From the NCBI RefSeq assembly GCF_905475345.1, contig NC_066593.1:890774-954773 (forward strand): a DNA stretch of 64,000 bases, given 5' to 3'. Position 1 is the first letter of the stretch; the number at the start of each line of letters is the position of its first letter. Made by a program: the position numbers and the translations under genes. The notes beneath the pieces were generated by a model. It was not told the DNA's origin, ran no database searches, and saw nothing but the letters and a program-made list of their open reading frames with translations. Source of the stretch: Vespula vulgaris (taxonomy: Eukaryota > Arthropoda > Insecta > Hymenoptera > Vespidae). Of this stretch, positions 54,077 through 60,536 are shown piece after piece.

Positions 54077-56750
54077 GTGGTACATGTATTTGCGTTAGTG
54101 AAGGTGACAGTCGAGTGCAACCGAGCCGTAGTAAAATTTTCGTGGTTGTCTCTTTAACGTCTTACGTCGACGCCAACACATACGTATTCTCAGACTTTAA
54201 TACCTCCTATTGTGAGCATAAAGATTAGATAATATTTGCATCTATTTACATGTAATGGTATACGTAAGTGTATATATATATATAACTAGAGTATTGGTTG
54301 CACCCAACGTGTCATCCTTAAGCGACTATGCGACGAAAAAAGAAAAATAAAAAAAGAAACATGAAGAAAAAAGAAATAAGGGATATAAAGAATAAGAAAA
54401 AAAAAGAAAAAGAAAAAAAGGAAAAGAATCAAAAATTTCTGCATTCTCAACGTAGATCTCAGAACGAGTTTTACGAAAGGAAGGGAAAAGAAAGAAATAA
54501 GAAAAAGCGAAACGACGACAAAACGTTCTCGACGCCACCATGGATTGAATAATAGTCGAGCCTCCTCCCATGGAAAAGGTATAAAATTGTGTCTCGTCGT
54601 GTACACCGATTTGGTCTAATTTTTTCTTCTTTTTTTTAACTCTTTTTTTTCATTTTTTTTTTCTTTTTTTCATTTTTTTTTAATCTTTTCATACACTTGA
54701 AAAATGATATTCGCTTAACCGGCAGCGTTAATTAAGTATTAATATTAAATGTTTTACCTTTAACGAGATCATCATCGTCATCGTCATCATTATCATCATT
54801 ATTATGATCTTCGCGTTAATCGGATCTATAAATTCGAGAGCAAATTAGTTCCGACACTTGAGATCCCTATTACTTAACGAGTTAACGTACCAGCTATAAT
54901 CCAAAGTGCTAATCGAAATCACCGATCTATAAGATAAAGGAGGGAGAGAGAGAGAGAGAGAGAGAGAGAAGGAGAGTTAAGGAAGACGTTGGCATTCTCA
55001 AAGATTAAGACGCAAGCCGTTAACCATCGTGTTTGAGAAAGGATCATTGACGAAATCCTATCAACCAGGTTGAAAACTCGTTATCGCTCGTGGCAGCTCT
55101 ATTGCTAAGCTTTCGTAAAAAAGGGAATAAAAAAAAAAAGAAGAAGAAGAAGGAAAATACGGGTCGAGTATCGATCGAATATTTGTTATTATCATAAAAT
55201 ATCAAAAAAGTCGAGCGTACCAGCGAAAATTTTCTTTATCGATTAATAACATATTTTAATCGTCCATATTTAATGATTTATTCGTTTCTTTCTTTTTATC
55301 TTCTTTTTTATTCTTTTCAGAAATTCATTGATAACCTTCTCTCAATCAAACGATCGGAAAAAAAATGTCTATTCGTCGATCGTTGAAGAAAAGTATTAAC
55401 ATCTTTTTTTCTAACGAATTCTAATATCATCCCTATTTCTATTTTAACGAAGAGGAAGAAAATAATCGTAAATAGGGGACGATCGGTGTTCGTTTTATTA
55501 AAATTTTGTCGTAGGGTAGTCGAGTAAAGAATAAAAAAGGGAAAAGAATGGATCGGATCGAAATAGAGATCGCTTCGTCGATTCACTTATAATAAGAAAG
55601 CCCGATCGAGTAAAACGAAATGAAATTCCTGTTCTAAGGTGATATACCTAATACTTACTCCATAGACATAGGCGTACATCCCCTTTAAGAGGCCCTTAGG
55701 GGAAAGTATAGTGCTCTCGCGGCTTTAACACCAGTACCAACGAACGGCAAGTCGCTGACTCGTTGAGTGGCTCATGTCAACGTGACCGGGTCAGAGAACG
55801 GACCGATATTTGTTGGGACACGCGACGCGGACTACGAATATGACGTTGACTGCTGCTAGCTGTGTCTGGTTTGTTTGTTGGTTATGGTTTCCTTTTTCTT
55901 TCTTTTTCTTCTTCTATTTTCTTTTTCTTTCTAATTTTTTATTCTAGCGTCATCTCTCTTCTAGAAGCATCCTCTATAATACCGATTATTCTTTAATATG
56001 AGACTTTCGAATCGATGGAACGCTTCGAAAACAATTGGATATAATTATTATTTTAATACACTTTGACGATTTACATGAGCTTTCTCAAAGGATAAAGAGT
56101 GTCGAGCAAAGTGTTGGACATAATCGTTATCCAATTTGGAATGTTTATCTCTAGCAAAATAAAAGGAAGAAGAAGAAGAAGTGGACGAAGGAAGGGCTAC
56201 TTCCCTTTCTAAAGCTCGTTTCTCTCGAAACCGGCTCGAGGCATTATCCTTTAACTCAATTCTCTTGAAAGCACGAGGGGTAAAGACGAGGGTGTGGGGG
56301 GGGGAATGAGGGAGGAGGAGGAGGAGGATACGGCGAGGAGAAAGGGACGAGAGGGGTAAGTGCGAGGAACGGGACGGATAAAGGAGAAGTTCGTAACCGA
56401 CAGGAGAGTTCATATTAACGAGTGCGCACGTAATCCGGAAGGGTATCGATCGAGAAACTCGAAGCCAAATTTCCTTACAACTTCGAGAAATGTCAGGAGT
56501 GGCTTTGCCTTTGTCGGTGTGTTTTTGTCGGTGTGCGTTCGACCGTTCGTAGGAGTGTATGCGTGGTCGATGCGTAGTACGTACGTACGTGTGTTTCCGT
56601 TCGAACGAACGATTCGTCTTATCGATCTTAACGAACGATATTCACGAACGATGAAAAGTGAATTGAGGCAGAGAAAAAACGAGAAAATACTCGAGGAAAT
56701 GTTTTTTCGAATCGTTGAGAAGAGAGAAAAAAAATATGTATAATACGTAT

Positions 56751-56804
<54 letters not shown>

Positions 56805-57868
56805 CATTTTAAATAATGTTGCATTTCTAAGAGGAGTAGTAATAAGAAAAAGGAAAAGAATATTGCAATATGGCGAAGCGTGATTGGGTGGAAGGCAATT
56901 TGTATTCATACATTCTGTATTAGTGATAGTAGTAGTAGGTAGGTTGGTAGGTAGATAGGTAGGTAGGTAGGTAGGTAGAAGCACGGCACAACACACGAGG
57001 GTGCCGCGATTGGCATAGATTTTATTACTCGATGAATCGATACATATACATGAGTCGAGACGGTATTCAACGACTGTGTAGCTAGGACTGACGTACAGAC
57101 GTTATCGATCGATTCGATCCTACTAGGTTGCTCTCGTCTACCACCGGTTTCCAATAGCCCTTTTCACGCCTACGTTCGTGACGTTCGTGCGTTCATTCTC
57201 GTCGTAGTCGTAGTCGTAGTCGTAGTCATCGTCATAGTTGCTGTAGTAGTCGTAGTCGTCGTCGTCGTCGTCGTTCTCGTCGTCGTCCTCGTCGTCGTCC
57301 TTTATCCTTCTCGAGGACGATCGAGTACGTTCGATAAGAGCTCGCGTTCGAACTCGTTTGAAGGACGATTATAAAGTCGACGAGAAATTTTCGAAGGTAA
57401 AACGTTCTACATTTCCTTGACTATATCACCTTTATCGAGCCGTCATCATTGACGTTTCATCGTGACAAGGGCGGTTTAGCAACCGCTTTTGCAACTACTT
57501 TCGAATCTAGACGCGTAACCGACCGACGACAATTATTCTCGTGCGTTGAGCTCTCCCAAAGGGGGAAAAAGGATGGGGGGAATTGAGGAGAGGAAGGGAA
57601 GAGAGGGGAAATTGGAGAGGATCAGACTGTCGCTCGCTAAATTTAATAGAAAACTCCCGGCGCGAAAAGCCGAAATTCGAGGGACGTTCTCTCGCCCCCG
57701 TGTCGACTCTCTCTCTCTCTCTCTCTTTCTCCTTCTCTCTCTCTCTCTCTGTCTCGATGCTTACAAAAGCTGCTGCTACGAGCTTTAGCCTGGTACGAAG
57801 AGATACGCGTTGGAATAAGCGCATAGAATTCTCCTACACGCTATGTACTATGTGCACCGAAATATCGA

Positions 57869-57899
<31 letters not shown>

Positions 57900-58763
57900 A
57901 TCTCTGTCTTTCTCTCTCCCCTCTCTCTCTCACACACACACACGCATACATTCTCTCTCATTCTCTCTCCCTCTTCCCACCTTTCTATCTTTATTGCAGC
58001 AACTAAACTTGTGCGTGTAAGGTTGCTGCCATAAGTGGAATCGTCGGGGAACGTAGACGGAATGTGCTTTAAAAGGTCAGCTACGCGTTTGTCGCTTATC
58101 TCTCCGCGACCAATACTATAACAGTACTTTCTAAGAGAGAGAGAGAAAGAGAGAGAGAGAATTTGTTTTAAGATAATTTTGTCGTCATTGACATTCGCGA
58201 TTGCAATTTACAAAATTTCTCTCTCTATCTATCTATCTATTTCTATCTCTATCTCTTTTTTTTCCTTCCTAATTCTATCTCACAGTTAGGAAACAATGGA
58301 AAGAAAAATGTGTGAGCAGTATGTGTGCAAGCTGGTCGACGAAGCGAAGGTTAATGTTAACTTTTACGTACGTACATAGATACCTACATACGTAGGTAAG
58401 TTAACAAAAGATGAAAAGTGAATTTGGAGGTATGAACTCGATGGAAAGTTGACGGTTAACTGTGTCAAGTCAGTGGAAGGTGTTGTTCCGGTTGATCGAT
58501 TCTTCGATTTAACCTTCGGAATGTCCACTCGTGCGATACTCCAGGGGCCGATGTTAAGTGGGTATCGAGTAGAAAATATAACGGAGAGAGTCCGAGAATA
58601 TATAACCTCTCGAAATCCGAAGTTTATTCGTGGACGAGCAATGGAACCATCTCTTACTACTTCCTACGTTTCGATTCAATTCGTGTTCCAGGAACGAACG
58701 AAATTTTGAAAGAGTATTTCAATCGTTTTTATCAAGACTTACTTTCCTCTCTCTCTTTCTCTT

Positions 58764-58794
<31 letters not shown>

Positions 58795-59115
58795 TTCTGT
58801 TGCTGGAAATATCTCCATCATTGCCGATAGATGGATAGATAGATGGATGGATAAACGGATAGATAGATAACGTACGACTAATTGAAAACTGAATGTTCTA
58901 ACGAAAAGCTCAATCCTCCTATACGAGTTGTCTCTCTTCGCGTTGCCACGCTTAATTGCTTGCTCAATGATTTATTCGTCAAGTAGTAACAGCTAGCTAG
59001 CTATCTACCTAGCTAGCTAGCTTACCATTGTATATAGGATTTATCAATAACGTGTAACGCGTAGCAAGATCGTAACACCTAATCGAGCAACGAACGAACC
59101 AAATCCCCACGTATG

Positions 59116-59149
<34 letters not shown>

Positions 59150-59794
59150 TATATATATATAGTTATCTTTCCACACGTGCAGTTCGGGCAAAGCCACTAC
59201 TATCTAATTCATAGTCAAATTATATACGACTCTCGAAGGGTCATCGTTAGCAGGAACAAGGACAGAAGCAATGGCAGCAACAACGGCAGCAGTACTACCA
59301 TCACCACCATCGTCGCTACCACCACACCATCACTACCACCACCATCACCACCAACAGAGATGGAATCCATGAGAACGAAGAGAATTTCACGTTGTGGTTG
59401 ATGGAACAGAATTTCGTATAACCATTGAACACAACCGCTTCATATACATACATACAGGGATACCCATTACCCTTTCCACGCCAATGATGTTCAATCTCAT
59501 GTTTATCTAATGTGTATAGTTTGAAAAGGATAATATTTGGACATTAGGAATATTCGAGATTTATTATATTACTTGAAATTTATCGACGTTTCTTCTTTCT
59601 TTCGTTTTTCTGTTTTTTTGTTTCTTCTTTCTTTTTTTTTTTTATTTTTTGTTTGTTGTTTTTTCTTTTCTTTTCTTTTCGTGATATTATCGATATGAAT
59701 TTACGCGAAATTTTATACCTTTCCCTGGTGGTGCATCGAGTACACTCACTTTCTACGTATACGTATAATATATGTATATATATATTGTGTATAT

Positions 59795-59838
<44 letters not shown>

Positions 59839-60088
59839 CAGTTATGAAAAGAATGAAAAAAAATGTCACGGCCAAATCCAGTTCGATTGATTAATTTTCT
59901 TTCTCGATCGACGAGGACCTTCGACGCGTTAGTTCGCTGCCATTAAAGCTTGCTTTTGTCAAGGCGAGGATCATACATTATTTTATTCTTTTAATCGTGA
60001 GTGTCGAGTGTTTCGTCGTTAAGAGTGTTAATATCCTTCCTTGCTACGTGTATTATATAATTAAATTTTTTTCGTCCACCGTCGAACG

Positions 60089-60137
<49 letters not shown>

Positions 60138-60483
60138 GCGGATATAACAGGACGCGTACAATGCGTGGCGAAACGAGGAACGAGACACGTACTAACACTG
60201 CTAACTATTATCGAAACAATGTGATAGAAAATTTATTAATCGATCCTCACGTGGACAAGAGGAATATTAATAAAACGTTTGCTGCGCAAAGGAAGGCAAA
60301 AAATCGTCTCGAGATCCACTATCGCGAAAGAATAGTGTAACTCTTAGGGATAAATCGATGGAAAAAGTAAAAAACGGAATTATCCAGACGGCCAATAAAA
60401 TCACACCGCAAGTCCAACAATCATATATCATATATGTATATATACATATACATATATATATACATATACATAAGTATATGTAA

Positions 60484-60536
<53 letters not shown>

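Noticed and set aside
56360..56743. 127-codon + strand frame
   Set aside because: Basic, unstructured product with no family match. Its start lies in a GGA-rich tract. Not enough support for a gene.
58449..58709. 86-codon + strand frame without simple repeats
   Set aside because: It begins at TTG rather than ATG, has no recognised motif, and lies in a large intron; chance length is plausible.
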